64,000 nucleotides of DNA from Sphingomonas sp. C3-2. Lineage in GTDB: Bacteria > Pseudomonadota > Alphaproteobacteria > Sphingomonadales > Sphingomonadaceae. Numbering within the stretch: the first letter of the stretch is position 1; the number at the start of each line of letters is the position of its first letter. Positions 26,740 to 36,541 of the stretch are shown here, in pieces. The notes under the pieces were generated by a model, which had not been told where the DNA came from, ran no database searches, and worked only from the letters and a program-made list of their open reading frames with translations. The stretch is taken from assembly GCF_033025475.1 (NCBI RefSeq), contig NZ_CP130322.1, positions 310,001-374,000 on the forward strand. Reading direction: 5' to 3'. A program made the translations under genes and the position numbers.

Positions 26740-27921
26740 ATGCATATCCATCCGTTGATTACCGACTCCAAGACGCTGGCCGAGCTTTGTGAACGACTAT
26801 CCGAATCCCCCTATGTGGCGGTCGATACCGAGTTCATGCGGGAAAACAGCTATTGGCCCGACCTGTGCCTGATCCAGATCGCCGACGACAAGGAAGCCGC
26901 CGCGATCGATCCAAAGGCAGAAGGCCTGGATCTGAAACCGCTGCTCGACCTGCTGGTCGATAATGAGGATGTGTTGAAGGTCTTCCATGCCGGTGGGCAG
27001 GATATCGAGATCATTCACAACATGACGGGCAAGACGCCCCATCCGATGTTCGACACGCAGATCGCGGCCATGGCGCTGGGCCAGGGCGATCAGGTCGGCT
27101 ATTCGAACCTCGTCGACAGCTGGCTCGGCATCGCCCTCGACAAGGGCGCGCGCTTTACCGATTGGAGCCGTCGCCCGCTCGACAAACGCCAGATCGAATA
27201 TGCGATCGGGGACGTCACCCATCTGTCCAAGATCTTCCCCAAGATGCTTGAAAAGCTCCGCAAGACCGGTCGTGGCCAATGGCTCGATCAGGAAATGGAG
27301 CGCATCGCCGATCCGTCAAACTACGTAACCCTGCCCGATTCGGCATGGGAACGCGTCAAGATCCCCAGCCGCAAGGCCGAGGTGCTCGGCCGCCTCAAGG
27401 CGCTTGCCGCATGGCGCGAGCGCGAGGCGCAGAACAAGAATTTGCCGCGCGGCCGCATCGTGAAGGACGAGACGCTTGCCGATCTCGCCGCGCATCCCCC
27501 ACGCCAGCAGGCCGATCTGTCGCGCGTGCGCGGGCTTTCGGCGAGTTGGGCCGGCAATGATATCGGTTCGCGCCTGATGACGGCGCTTGCCGCTGCAACG
27601 CCCCTGCCCGCCAGCGAAATGCCCACGCGCGATGATCGCAAACCCGGGCTCGGCCGCGAAGGTTCGCTCGTCGCCGATCTGCTCAAACTGCTGCTCAAGA
27701 TCCGCGCACGCGAAGTCAGCGTCGCCCCGCGTCTGCTTGCGCGTTCCGACGAACTGGAACTGCTGGCCGCCGGCCAGCGTGATGGCCTAGCGATCCTGGA
27801 AGGATGGCGGTTCGATCAGTTTGGCAGCGACGCGCTGGCGCTTGTGGAAGGCCGCCTTGCCTTTGCTGTTCGCCACGGAAAACTCGTCATGACCCGCGCC
27901 GAAAACGAGGAAAATCAATGA
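26740..27921 (+). CDS. rnd: Ribonuclease D
   Basis: 3'-5' exoribonuclease for tRNA and small stable RNA maturation. The DEDD exonuclease domain occupies about residues 1-175, with Asp29 and Glu31 in VAVDTEFMREN and later VFHAGGQDIEI and DVTHLSKI. A C-terminal HRDC domain (about 210-290) follows. 393 residues. A GGGGA ribosome site lies just upstream. Divergent from aspS and overlapping the next small gene by four bases. Confidence 0.95.
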   Translation: MHIHPLITDSKTLAELCERLSESPYVAVDTEFMRENSYWPDLCLIQIADDKEAAAIDPKAEGLDLKPLLDLLVDNEDVLKVFHAGGQDIEIIHNMTGKTPHPMFDTQIAAMALGQGDQVGYSNLVDSWLGIALDKGARFTDWSRRPLDKRQIEYAIGDVTHLSKIFPKMLEKLRKTGRGQWLDQEMERIADPSNYVTLPDSAWERVKIPSRKAEVLGRLKALAAWREREAQNKNLPRGRIVKDETLADLAAHPPRQQADLSRVRGLSASWAGNDIGSRLMTALAAATPLPASEMPTRDDRKPGLGREGSLVADLLKLLLKIRAREVSVAPRLLARSDELELLAAGQRDGLAILEGWRFDQFGSDALALVEGRLAFAVRHGKLVMTRAENEENQ

Positions 27922-28214
27922 AAACTCTAACTTTTGCAGCTGCTCCGCTGCTTCTCGCCGCCTGCGCCACCACCCCCGGCAGCGAACCCGCGAGCCCGTC
28001 AGCCCCTGCGCAGATGTGCAAGAACGAGGCGGTTCAGCAGTTCAAGGGACAGGCCGTTTCGGCAGAACTCGGCGCCGCCGCGCTCAAGGCCAGCGGCGCA
28101 CAAACGCTGCGCTGGGGACCGCCGCGTTCGGCAATGACGATGGACTATCGCGCCGATCGCTTGACAATCTCCTATGACGACGATCTGAAGGTAACGATGA
28201 TCGGCTGCGGCTGA
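27918..28214 (+). CDS. I78-family inhibitor-like lipoprotein
   Basis: 98 residues. A lipobox at LLAAC (Cys16) marks an exported lipoprotein. The mature part has CKNEAVQQFKGQ near its start, a LRWGPP segment, MTMDYRADRLTISYDDD and a terminal GCG. This matches the pattern of the small I78 family, some members of which inhibit serine proteases. ATG 27918 overlaps the rnd stop (ATGA), so it is translationally coupled to RNase D, although the products act in different compartments. Inhibitor activity is inferred. Confidence 0.75.
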   Translation: MKTLTFAAAPLLLAACATTPGSEPASPSAPAQMCKNEAVQQFKGQAVSAELGAAALKASGAQTLRWGPPRSAMTMDYRADRLTISYDDDLKVTMIGCG

Positions 28215-28218
28215 TCCG

Positions 28219-29730
28219 CTAGACCAGATCCATCCGGTGGGGTGCACCAAAGGCTGTGGCAAGCTGCTTCAGCCTGCGCTCCACCGCTTCACCATATAGA
28301 TCCGCATCACCGGTCTCAAGCGTCAGCGTTACCGCTCCCCCCTGATTTTGGAGCTGGCTCGCGCGCAGCGGAGCCGCCACACCACCGCTCAGCCTCTGCC
28401 CCAACCGCATGGCGAGCCCCCAGCGCACTGCAATCTGGAGCGCCTCAACACCGGCAAGCGGCACCAACTGACGGAGCGGCATGCTGCCCGCGCCAAAGCT
28501 GGTGGCAAGCGCCTGTGCCATCATGGCGCGGCCAAAAGCGTCAACGCCCACCCAATTGCCATGCAGCGAAACTTCAAGTGCCCGGTCCGCGCGATATTCG
28601 GGATTGGCACGCCAGGCGATGTCCGCGAGCAGACACGCAGCGTGACGGATACGCACCCATGGCGCAGGATCTTGCGAAAATAGCGGTGCGATCCAGTGGT
28701 TGAGCAAATCGCCATGCTCGGGGAAGCGCCCTTCGCGCACGCCCTCCGCACGCGCAGCGGCGATCAGCGGATCTTCCAGCCGCTGCGCATCATCAAGCAT
28801 GCCGAACAACAGCCCCTCGCGCAGCCCCGAGGCCGACACGACCAGTTCGCTACTGCCAAGATGCTCGACAAGATCGGCCAGCAAGGTGCCCGCGTCCCCC
28901 AGTGTCGGGATGCGGGAGGACGACACAATGGAAAGCGCCTGCAGCTTTTTCCGGTCGATCTGGTCAGCCATCAAGGCCAGCGGCCTGATCCTTTCGGTCG
29001 GCAGGCCATATTGATGGATGATCGGCAGCGGATATTTGCTGAGATGCATGTCATAGCGCGCCAAGGCGCGCCACGATCCACCAACCATGTAGAAGGGCAG
29101 GCCCCGCCCCTCCTTCACCCATTTTTCGCCGCGCAGCATCTTTTCAAGCGCAGCGCGCAGCGCCCCTTCGCCCTGTTCGCGAATGGCACCGATGCGCAGC
29201 ACGCCAAGCGGCAGCGACACCCAACCGGCCGTCTTGCCCTTGCGGACCCGGATCAGTTCAAGGCTGCCACCGCCCAAATCACCGACGATCCCGTCCGCCT
29301 CGGGGATCGCGGATATCACCCCAAGGCCCGCAGCTTCGGCCTCCTGCTGCCCCGAAAGCAATTCGGCCGCAATGCCAAGTCGCTGAACGCGCGCCAACAT
29401 CGCCGGGCCATCTTCCGCCTCGCGCACAGCGGCGGTTGCGACCGTACGGAGCGAGGCCACCCCCATCGCCTCGGCGAGCAAGCGGAAGCGTTTTAGCGCG
29501 CGCAATGTCTTCTGAACCGCCGCCTCGTCCAGCAACCCATCTTCCGAGAGACTGCGCCCGAGACCAGCCATCACCTTTTCGTTGAACAACACGGTCGGCG
29601 AGCGATCCGGACCATCAAACACCACGAGACGGATCGAGTTCGACCCGATGTCGATGATCGCGCGACGCCCGCCCGTCGCCGGACAGAGCCGGACGGCCTT
29701 CTCCTCAGCGGTCAGCAAGTCAGAATTCAT
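28219..29730 (-). CDS. ppx: Exopolyphosphatase / Ppx-GppA family phosphatase
   Basis: ASKHA-fold enzyme that hydrolyses terminal phosphates from polyphosphate or pppGpp. The nucleotide/phosphate loops are visible: AIIDIGSNSIRLVVFD near residues 24-39 and VGDLGGGSLELIRV near 150. A long C-terminal helical domain gives 503 residues. It lies 36 bases after ppk1 on the same strand, the usual arrangement of synthesis and degradation. Sequence alone does not separate Ppx from GppA; the ppk1 neighbour favours Ppx. Confidence 0.92.
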   Translation of the reverse strand: MNSDLLTAEEKAVRLCPATGGRRAIIDIGSNSIRLVVFDGPDRSPTVLFNEKVMAGLGRSLSEDGLLDEAAVQKTLRALKRFRLLAEAMGVASLRTVATAAVREAEDGPAMLARVQRLGIAAELLSGQQEAEAAGLGVISAIPEADGIVGDLGGGSLELIRVRKGKTAGWVSLPLGVLRIGAIREQGEGALRAALEKMLRGEKWVKEGRGLPFYMVGGSWRALARYDMHLSKYPLPIIHQYGLPTERIRPLALMADQIDRKKLQALSIVSSSRIPTLGDAGTLLADLVEHLGSSELVVSASGLREGLLFGMLDDAQRLEDPLIAAARAEGVREGRFPEHGDLLNHWIAPLFSQDPAPWVRIRHAACLLADIAWRANPEYRADRALEVSLHGNWVGVDAFGRAMMAQALATSFGAGSMPLRQLVPLAGVEALQIAVRWGLAMRLGQRLSGGVAAPLRASQLQNQGGAVTLTLETGDADLYGEAVERRLKQLATAFGAPHRMDLV

Positions 29731-29766
29731 GCCATATTCCTAAAAGACCGATGATGCAGCGCGACG

Positions 29767-31932
29767 TCAGCGCCGACGCCTGAGACGCAGCTTCGGCACC
29801 GAATCGCTGTTCCTGAGCGACGCACCGCGCCCGGAGAGCGACGGATTGGTCATGAAATAGCGGTGCAGGTTGAACGGCCGGTCGCCCGGTTCGATCCGGT
29901 GATATTCGCCGCTCGGTTCAAGCTCCCAGCTCTGCTCATTATCAAGCAGATTGGCCAGCATCACCTGGTCGAGCACCTGATCGTGCACCGTCTTGTTCTC
30001 GATCGGCAGCATATATTCGACACGCCGATCGAAATTGCGCGGCATCCAATCGGCCGAGGATATGTAGACCTTGGCGTGATCGTTCGGCAGTGTCTTGCCG
30101 TTGCCGAACGCCCAGATCCGGCTGTGCTCGAGGAAACGGCCCACGACCGACTTCACCCGGATATTGGTCGACATGCCAGGCACGCCCGGCCGCAAGCAGC
30201 AGATGCCACGGATGATCAGATCGATCTCCACGCCCGCATTGCTCGCTTCGTAGAGCTTTTCGATGATTTCAGGGTCGACGAGCGAGTTCATCTTCGCCCA
30301 GAGCGCGCCGGGTTTGCCAGCGTGCACATTGGCGATTTCCGCATCGATCAGTTCGCACAGCCGCTTGCGCAAATTCTTCGGCGACATCGCCATCAACTCA
30401 AGCTGTGTCGGATCGACATAGCCGGTGATGTAATTGAATATCTGCGCCGCATCGCGCCCGATACGCGGATCAGCGGTGAAAAAGCTGAGATCGGTATAAA
30501 TGCGCGCGGTCACGGGATGATAATTGCCCGTGCCGAAATGGCAGTAGGTGCGATAGCTGCCGCTTTCGCGGCGCACGACCATCGAAATCTTGGCGTGGGT
30601 CTTCCAGTCGATGAAACCGTACACCACCTGAACGCCCGCGCGTTCGAGCGCGGATGCCCAGAGCAGGTTCTGCTCTTCATCGAATCGCGCCTTGAGTTCG
30701 ACCACCGCGGTGACGGACTTTCCAGCCTCCGCCGCATCGATCAGCGCGCGGATAACGGCAGATTGCTTGCCAGCGCGGTAGAGCGTCTGCTTGATCGCCA
30801 CCACATCGGGGTCTGCAGCGGCCTGTTTCAGGAAGGCCAGGACCACGTCAAAGGTTTCGTAAGGGTGATGGACGATGATGTCCTTCGCACGGATCGCTGC
30901 GAAACAGTCCCCACCATGCTCACGGATGCGCTCGGGAAAGCGCGGTGCATAGGGCACGAACTTCAGGTCGGGCCGATCCTCATCGACCAGCTGCTCAAGT
31001 TCGCCGACGCCTAGAAACCCTGCAGTTTCGGTGATCAGTGCGTCTTCGCCCCCCAGTTCCTCCTTGATCAGGTTCTCAACCTCGGGCGTCATGCCGCGTT
31101 CCAGCTTCAAGCGGATGACGCGGCCACGCCGCCGCCGCTTGATGGCGCTACGGAAATAGCGGACGAGGTCTTCTGCCTCTTCCTCTATTTCGATATCGCT
31201 GTCGCGAATGATCCGGAACGCGCCCGATCCGATGACCTCATAGCCGGGGAACAGCAGTTCGGAAAAACGGCGCAGGATCGTTTCAAGCGCGACATAGCAA
31301 GCCACATCGCCCGGAATGCGCACGAAACGCGAAACCGCGCCAGGCACCATCACCAGTTCGCGAATGGGTTCACCGTCAATCTTTCGCTTCAGATCGAAGA
31401 TGACGCTCAGCCCCTTGTTCGGGATGAACGGAAAGGGGTGCGCAGGGTCCAGCGCCTGCGGCGTCAGGATCGGGAAAATCTGTTCGCGGAAATGGGTTTC
31501 CAGCCAGCTTGCGGTTTCGTCCGCGATATCCTCGACGCCCAGCACATGAATGCCGGCATCGCGCAGATCGTCGCGCATGGCGAGCCAGATGCGCTGCTGA
31601 TCCGCCATCAGGCTGTCTGCTTCCTGCGCAATCGCCGCAAGCTGCTGCGAAACCGTAAGCCCGTCGGCCGAGCGTTGCTCGACATCCTGCAACTGCTGCC
31701 CCTTCAACCCCGCCACGCGGACCATGAAGAATTCGTCGAGGTTGTTTCCGGAAATCGACAGAAAGCGCAGCCGCTCAAGCAGCGGATGCGCGCAGTTGCT
31801 CGCCTCCTCTAGCACCCGGCGGTTGAATGCCAACCAGCTCAACTCGCGGTTGAAATATCGGCCGGCGCCATTGGCGGCGATATCGGCCTGAAGCTCTTCG
31901 AGAAACTCGGCGGAAACAGGATTGCTCGTCAT
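29767..31932 (-). CDS. ppk1: Polyphosphate kinase 1
   Basis: Makes long-chain polyphosphate from ATP through a phosphohistidine. 721 residues with the N-terminal ([11 protein letters not shown]), head and two C-terminal phospholipase D-like domains. The autophosphorylated His446 is in WKTHAKIS, and the second catalytic His is in [14 protein letters not shown]. Start [10 protein letters not shown]. Encoded between hda and ppx with gaps of 9 and 36 bases, so a single transcript is likely. Confidence 0.96.
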   Translation of the reverse strand: MTSNPVSAEFLEELQADIAANGAGRYFNRELSWLAFNRRVLEEASNCAHPLLERLRFLSISGNNLDEFFMVRVAGLKGQQLQDVEQRSADGLTVSQQLAAIAQEADSLMADQQRIWLAMRDDLRDAGIHVLGVEDIADETASWLETHFREQIFPILTPQALDPAHPFPFIPNKGLSVIFDLKRKIDGEPIRELVMVPGAVSRFVRIPGDVACYVALETILRRFSELLFPGYEVIGSGAFRIIRDSDIEIEEEAEDLVRYFRSAIKRRRRGRVIRLKLERGMTPEVENLIKEELGGEDALITETAGFLGVGELEQLVDEDRPDLKFVPYAPRFPERIREHGGDCFAAIRAKDIIVHHPYETFDVVLAFLKQAAADPDVVAIKQTLYRAGKQSAVIRALIDAAEAGKSVTAVVELKARFDEEQNLLWASALERAGVQVVYGFIDWKTHAKISMVVRRESGSYRTYCHFGTGNYHPVTARIYTDLSFFTADPRIGRDAAQIFNYITGYVDPTQLELMAMSPKNLRKRLCELIDAEIANVHAGKPGALWAKMNSLVDPEIIEKLYEASNAGVEIDLIIRGICCLRPGVPGMSTNIRVKSVVGRFLEHSRIWAFGNGKTLPNDHAKVYISSADWMPRNFDRRVEYMLPIENKTVHDQVLDQVMLANLLDNEQSWELEPSGEYHRIEPGDRPFNLHRYFMTNPSLSGRGASLRNSDSVPKLRLRRRR

Positions 31933-31941
31933 GGGCAGACC

Positions 31942-32559
31942 TTAGCCCAGTGTTTGCTCGTCGAACATGCCCATTTCCGAAAGCGCGCGCTTTGCCAGCG
32001 GGATACCGATCTTCGTGCCGCGCCGTTCCAGCGCGAAATTGTCCACCAGATCGACAAAACGCAGCACCGCGACATAACTGCGCAACTGCGATGCGGCAAA
32101 GGCGCGGAATTCGGGCTTGGTCAGAATGCCTCGCCCCACCAGCAACCGTTCCATCAGCGAATCGATCAACTGGGTATCGGGCGTGCCGATCCGCACAACC
32201 GGCGTTGCAAGCAGCCGCGATCGCAGGTCGGGCAATTGCGGCGTCCATTCGGGCGGCTCGCGATCGGCGATCATCAGCAGCGGACGACGCCGTTCCTGCG
32301 CGGCATTCCATGCGTGGAAAATCCGTTCCTCGTCGCACGTCTCGGCATTGTCGATCAGCGCCCCACCCGATTTGAGCGTAAAGATCCGCCCCAACAGGCT
32401 GCGCCCCGATTTGCGCGGCCCCACAAGCAATGTCGCCCAGACCGGCCATGTGCCGACATGTTCCAGATGACGGATCGCCGCCGCGTTCGAATCGCTGACG
32501 ATGAAATCAGCGTCGGTTTCGTCTGCCGGCCAATCGAGCGGCAAGGCGATCTGGCTCAT
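31942..32559 (-). CDS. hda: DnaA-related regulator Hda/HdaA
   Basis: Short AAA+ protein related to DnaA domain III that, with the beta clamp, stimulates DnaA-ATP hydrolysis after initiation. 205 residues. QIALPLDW at the N-terminus is a clamp-binding-like motif. A degenerate Walker A (VGPRKSGRSLL), Walker B-like LLMIADR and the sensor region with RLLATPVVRIG follow. It lacks a DNA-binding domain IV, as expected. Its start lies six bases after the DUF2066-like gene stop. Confidence 0.9.
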   Translation of the reverse strand: MSQIALPLDWPADETDADFIVSDSNAAAIRHLEHVGTWPVWATLLVGPRKSGRSLLGRIFTLKSGGALIDNAETCDEERIFHAWNAAQERRRPLLMIADREPPEWTPQLPDLRSRLLATPVVRIGTPDTQLIDSLMERLLVGRGILTKPEFRAFAASQLRSYVAVLRFVDLVDNFALERRGTKIGIPLAKRALSEMGMFDEQTLG

Positions 32560-32565
32560 CCGCGC

Positions 32566-33852
32566 TCAGCCGCCCGAGACGTTGGAGCCGGCGGGTGTGG
32601 TCGGGACCGCGGGCGTGGGCGCGGCGGGCGCAGCACTGCGCCGAATGCGCAGCACGCCCGCACCTTCCTGCACCTGCCAGCCGCGCGCAGCGAGCGCCGA
32701 ACGCAACGCGGCCATATCACCCGCAAAATTGACGCGCATCACCGATATACCGCCCAGCGCCAGGCTGTTGGTGATCGCCGACCGAACACCGGGGACCCCG
32801 CGGAGCGCCGATTCGGCGCGGGTGACGGAGCCCACATCCGGCGTATCGAACTGAACATTGACACTGACCGTGCCCGCCATCGCCGCATCGGTGACAGCCG
32901 TCGGGGCCACTTCCTGTGCAGCCTCCTCAATGCCTTCAAGCTCTTCGGGTGCCACCGGCTCCTCGACGATCAGCGAATCGTCGGGGCGTAGACGCCCCGA
33001 CGCCTGTGCCTGCGAATAGAGGATGTCCATGCGACGCACGCCTTCGTCCAGCATGCGCGGGAGCTGGGCGGAGCTGGCAACGCGCAGCGTGAATTGCGTC
33101 AGCACCTTGCTGTCGGGCCCATAGGCCGCCGTAAAGCGCCCGGTCACCGGACCACCCGGCCATTGGCGGATGATCTCGACCTTGGGCACCAGCAGGTCTG
33201 CCGCGCCGAACTGATCAAGGATGACGCGCCACCAGGCGCGATTGCGCCGCTCCGCCTGTGCCGCGTTGAGCAGCAACGGATCGGACCCGGTTCCGCTTGG
33301 ACGCACATAATCGATCGAGCCCTGCCCCGCCCGGAAGCGTGCCCAGGCCTGCTGCCATTCGGTCCGATGCTCGAAGCTTTCCGGGCGACCGCCCGACCAT
33401 TGCACCGGAATGACGAGCAATGGCAGCGAGCGCGCGACACCCCCGCTCACCCCAAGGATCTGCCCGGCCCGCGCCCGATCGAACAGAACGCCGAGCCGCG
33501 CGATATAACGATTGGGGCCGATCTGCTCTTCCTCGACAACAATGCCGCCGACGATCGAATCGAGCGTGCTGTCGGAAAGTGCCGGCGCCTTGCTGCCGTG
33601 ATATTTCGTCCACAGCATCTGCCAGCCCTTGCGCTGCGCCTGACGCCAGCCGCCATAGCGCGCAGCCTCTGCGGTCTTCCCGTACGAATCGACGCTGACC
33701 CCCGTCACTTCAAGGCTTCCCGAAGTGTCGATCGGCGCTACACCGCGGTCGCTTCCTTCGATTTGCGCCATAACGGCAGCACCCAGCCCGCCAAGCGAAG
33801 CCAGCGCGATCAGGGCGGGAAACGGACGAAAAAGGCGTTTGGCGATGGTCAC
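32566..33852 (-). CDS. Exported DUF2066-like protein
   Basis: Protein of unknown function, 428 residues from the GTG at 33852, which gives a signal-like hydrophobic N-terminus (LFRPFPALIALASLGGLGAA). A longer frame to 34014 would overlap purM on the other strand. The N-terminal half (GWRQAQRKGWQMLW..., then RYIARLGVLFDRARAGQILG) resembles DUF2066. The C-terminal part, near residues 320-400, has a ferredoxin-like betaalphabeta pattern, and the tail is Ala/Pro-rich. In Pseudomonas, too, a DUF2066 gene lies between purM and hda, and this supports the call. The function is unknown. Confidence 0.7.
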   Translation of the reverse strand: MTIAKRLFRPFPALIALASLGGLGAAVMAQIEGSDRGVAPIDTSGSLEVTGVSVDSYGKTAEAARYGGWRQAQRKGWQMLWTKYHGSKAPALSDSTLDSIVGGIVVEEEQIGPNRYIARLGVLFDRARAGQILGVSGGVARSLPLLVIPVQWSGGRPESFEHRTEWQQAWARFRAGQGSIDYVRPSGTGSDPLLLNAAQAERRNRAWWRVILDQFGAADLLVPKVEIIRQWPGGPVTGRFTAAYGPDSKVLTQFTLRVASSAQLPRMLDEGVRRMDILYSQAQASGRLRPDDSLIVEEPVAPEELEGIEEAAQEVAPTAVTDAAMAGTVSVNVQFDTPDVGSVTRAESALRGVPGVRSAITNSLALGGISVMRVNFAGDMAALRSALAARGWQVQEGAGVLRIRRSAAPAAPTPAVPTTPAGSNVSGG

Positions 33853-33911
33853 GGCGTTCTTTTGGCGAGTTGGGCGTGGAAATCCAAGCCCGATATGAGT
33901 AGGCGCGTCAT

Positions 33912-35018
33912 ATGAGCGCGAAAGACAGTCAAAACGAATCCTACAGCTACGCGAAAGCGGGCGTATCGATCGAAGCCGGCAATGCCCTTGTGCGTGCCAT
34001 CGCCCCCCTTGCAAAGGCCACGCGCCGCCCCGGCGCGGATGCCGATCTTGGCGGCTTTGGCGGCTTTTTCGATCTGAAGGCGGCCGGTTACTCCGATCCG
34101 CTGCTGGTAGCCGCCAATGACGGCGTGGGCACCAAGCTCAAGCTTGCGATCGAGCATGACCATCATGACGGCGTTGGCATCGACCTTGTCGCCATGTGCG
34201 CCAACGATCTTATCGTGCAGGGCGCCGAGCCCCTGTTTTTCCTCGACTATTACGCCACCGGAAAGCTCGAATCGGGTGTCGCCGAACGCGTGATCGCTTC
34301 GATCGCGGAAGGTTGCCGTCAGGCCGGCTGCGCGCTGATCGGTGGCGAAACCGCTGAAATGCCCGGCATGTATGCCCCGGGCGACTATGACCTTGCAGGC
34401 TTCTGCGTCGGCGCGGTCGAACGCGAACAGGCGCTGACCGGCAACCGCGTCGCCGCTGGCCAGGTGATTCTTGGCCTTGCCTCGTCGGGCGTGCATTCGA
34501 ACGGCTTCTCGCTCGTTCGCCGCCTCGCCGCCGACAAGGGTTGGAAGCTCGACCGCCCCGCCCTGTTCGATCAGGACGTAAAGCTGATCGACGCGCTGAT
34601 GGCGCCGACCAAGATCTATGTGAAGTCGCTGCTCCCCGAAATCCGCAGCGGCCGCATCAAGGCGCTGGCGCACATCACCGGCGGCGGACTGCTCGAAAAT
34701 ATTCCGCGCGTCCTGCCCGAAGGCCTGCACGCGCATGTCGATGCCGGCCAGTGGCCTCAGCCGCGGCTGATGGCCTTCCTGCAGGCACAGGGCAATATCG
34801 AGCCCGAAGAAATGGCCCGCACCTTCAACTGCGGTATCGGCATGGCGTTGGTCGTCGATGAAGCCGATGTGGAAGCCGTCACCGCAGCACTGGAAGCTGC
34901 CGGAGAAACGGTAATGCGCATCGGCCATATCGAAGCCGGCCAAAAGGGCTGCACCGTTTCGGGCAACGCCGATTGCTGGAGCGCACGGGACGCCTGGTCG
35001 GCCACGCATAATGGCTGA
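33912..35018 (+). CDS. purM: Phosphoribosylformylglycinamidine cyclo-ligase
   Basis: AIR synthetase, fifth step of purine synthesis; uses ATP to close the imidazole ring. 368 residues. Start motif [13 protein letters not shown], then [10 protein letters not shown], the nucleotide-contacting [23 protein letters not shown] and C-terminal [13 protein letters not shown] are all PurM signatures. Divergent from the DUF2066-like gene; overlaps purN by eight bases. Confidence 0.97.
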   Translation: MSAKDSQNESYSYAKAGVSIEAGNALVRAIAPLAKATRRPGADADLGGFGGFFDLKAAGYSDPLLVAANDGVGTKLKLAIEHDHHDGVGIDLVAMCANDLIVQGAEPLFFLDYYATGKLESGVAERVIASIAEGCRQAGCALIGGETAEMPGMYAPGDYDLAGFCVGAVEREQALTGNRVAAGQVILGLASSGVHSNGFSLVRRLAADKGWKLDRPALFDQDVKLIDALMAPTKIYVKSLLPEIRSGRIKALAHITGGGLLENIPRVLPEGLHAHVDAGQWPQPRLMAFLQAQGNIEPEEMARTFNCGIGMALVVDEADVEAVTAALEAAGETVMRIGHIEAGQKGCTVSGNADCWSARDAWSATHNG

Positions 35019-35949
35019 CAAGGTGAAGATCGGCGTCCTGATTTCGGGACGCGGATCGAACATGGCGGCGCTGGTTTACGCCGCCAAATACCCTGATTGC
35101 CCCTTCGAAGTGGTTCTGGTGGCGTCCAACGATCCGGACGCCGCCGGCTTGGCCTTTGCCGAGGCAGAAGGAATTGCGACCTTCAGCCGCAGCCACAAAG
35201 GCATGAAGCGCGCCGAATTCGACGCGATCATCGATGCGGAACTGCGCAAAGCCGGCGTCGAATATGTCGCGCTTGCCGGTTATATGCGCCTTCTGTCCGC
35301 CGAATTCGTGACAAGCTGGGCCGATCGGATGATCAACATCCATCCCTCGCTACTTCCCAAATATAAGGGTCTCGACACCCATGCCCGCGCGATCGAGGCC
35401 GGTGACCGCTTTGGCGGCTGTTCGGTGCATGTCGTCACGCCCGAGCTCGACGATGGCCCCGTCCTTGGTCAGCTTCCGGTCGCCATCCTGCCGGGCGACA
35501 CGCCCGACACGCTCGCCGCCCGTGTGCTGATCGCCGAGCACCAGCTCTATTCGCGTGTGCTTGCCGATTTCGTGACGCGCGAAAGCCGCCCCGAATGGCT
35601 GCTGGAAAAAGTTCGCGCACTGGCGCTTGGGCTTCCTGAGGCAACCGAAAAGCTCTCGCACGGCACGCCTGCCTTTCACATCGCAGGCGGCAAGTTTTTC
35701 GCCTATTTCAGCCACGACCATCATGGCGACAGCATCACTTCGGTTCTGGTGAAGACGACCGGGCCGGAAGAACAGGCCATGCTGATCGATGCCGATCCCG
35801 ACATTTATTACAAGCCGCCTTATCTGGGCCCTTCAGGCTGGGTCGGCATGCGTCTCGACGGCGGCGATGTCGACTGGGCGCATGTTGAGGAGCGCCTCAC
35901 CGCAAGCTGGCGTATGGTGGCGCCGAAGAAGCTGGCGGCGTTTTTCTGA
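35011..35949 (+). CDS. purN: Glycinamide ribonucleotide formyltransferase fused to an MmcQ/YjbR domain
   Basis: Residues 5-188 form PurN, which transfers the formyl group from 10-formyl-THF to GAR. GRGSNM is at 13-18, and catalytic Asn109 and His111 (INIHPSLLP) and Asp147 (ELDDGPV) are all present. Residues 198-312 match the MmcQ/YjbR (double-wing DNA-binding-like) fold: [53 protein letters not shown] and [11 protein letters not shown] normal PurN is about 190-220 residues. The frame is continuous with no frameshift signature, so the fusion is real in this sequence. It ends at a stem near the converging GNAT gene. Confidence 0.93.
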   Translation: MADKVKIGVLISGRGSNMAALVYAAKYPDCPFEVVLVASNDPDAAGLAFAEAEGIATFSRSHKGMKRAEFDAIIDAELRKAGVEYVALAGYMRLLSAEFVTSWADRMINIHPSLLPKYKGLDTHARAIEAGDRFGGCSVHVVTPELDDGPVLGQLPVAILPGDTPDTLAARVLIAEHQLYSRVLADFVTRESRPEWLLEKVRALALGLPEATEKLSHGTPAFHIAGGKFFAYFSHDHHGDSITSVLVKTTGPEEQAMLIDADPDIYYKPPYLGPSGWVGMRLDGGDVDWAHVEERLTASWRMVAPKKLAAFF

Positions 35950-35961
35950 TCGGATGAATTT

Positions 35962-35991
35962 GGCCTGCCCGTGCCTCAGACCGGGCGGGCC
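35962..35991. terminator. Inverted repeat between purN and the GNAT gene
   Basis: GGCCTGCCCG and CGGGCGGGCC form a ten-base-pair stem (one G-U) around a ten-base loop, located at the junction of converging genes; the GNAT stop codon is in the loop. No T-run on either strand, so any termination is weak or factor-assisted. Confidence 0.35.
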
Positions 35992-36497
35992 AGCACCTTG
36001 TCGTAAAATTCCCGGCCACCGACGGTGAAGTAGCGGTCGCCAATCTCCGAAAAGCCCATGCGCGCGTAAAAGCCCTGCGCCGGCAGATTCTCCGAGTAAA
36101 CACCAAGCAGCACGCGCGTCTTGCCCATGGCGCGCGCAGCATCAAGCGCGGCATCGACCATACGACGTCCCAGCCCTCCGCCCTGGAAGCGGGAGAGGAT
36201 GTAGATGCGCTTTATCTCGATATCCCCCGCCTGCAGCTCGACTGGGAGATCGGGCGTGGTCAACATTTGATAGCCGACAGGGGCCGTCGTGCTTGTCTCC
36301 GCGATCCAGCAGCGGCTTTCGGCATCGCCAAGCGCCTTGGCGTAATAGGCCGGGCCATGCTGCCCCTGGCAATGGGCGACGATATCCGCGCCACCAATCT
36401 GGTGTGCATAGCTTTCAAGGAAAGTCGCCGAGCCGACAAGCGAAAGCGCCTCGGCATCAGCCGATGTGCAGGCGCGAAGGGTGATGGGTGCAGTCAT
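35976..36497 (-). CDS. GNAT family N-acetyltransferase
   Basis: Acetyl-CoA-dependent acetyltransferase, 173 residues from ATG 36497 (MTAPITLRAC). The acetyl-CoA loop is visible as RFQGGGLGRRMVDAAL, preceded by the beta strand EIKRIYIL, and the C-terminal NLPAQGFYARMGF is typical of GNATs. The substrate is unknown. It lies downstream of the ndk terminator and converges with purN. Confidence 0.88.
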   Translation of the reverse strand: MTAPITLRACTSADAEALSLVGSATFLESYAHQIGGADIVAHCQGQHGPAYYAKALGDAESRCWIAETSTTAPVGYQMLTTPDLPVELQAGDIEIKRIYILSRFQGGGLGRRMVDAALDAARAMGKTRVLLGVYSENLPAQGFYARMGFSEIGDRYFTVGGREFYDKVLARPV

Positions 36498-36502
36498 TGG
36501 GA

Positions 36503-36532
36503 GAAAACGGCCCGGCATAACCGCCGGGCCGT
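36503..36532 (-). terminator. Intrinsic terminator after ndk
   Basis: A perfect ten-base-pair stem ACGGCCCGGC/GCCGGGCCGT with a six-base loop, followed on the minus strand by TTTTCTC. It starts ten bases after the ndk stop and lies just before the GNAT start. This is the best-formed terminator in the window. Confidence 0.8.
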
Positions 36533-36541
36533 CCATCAAAT

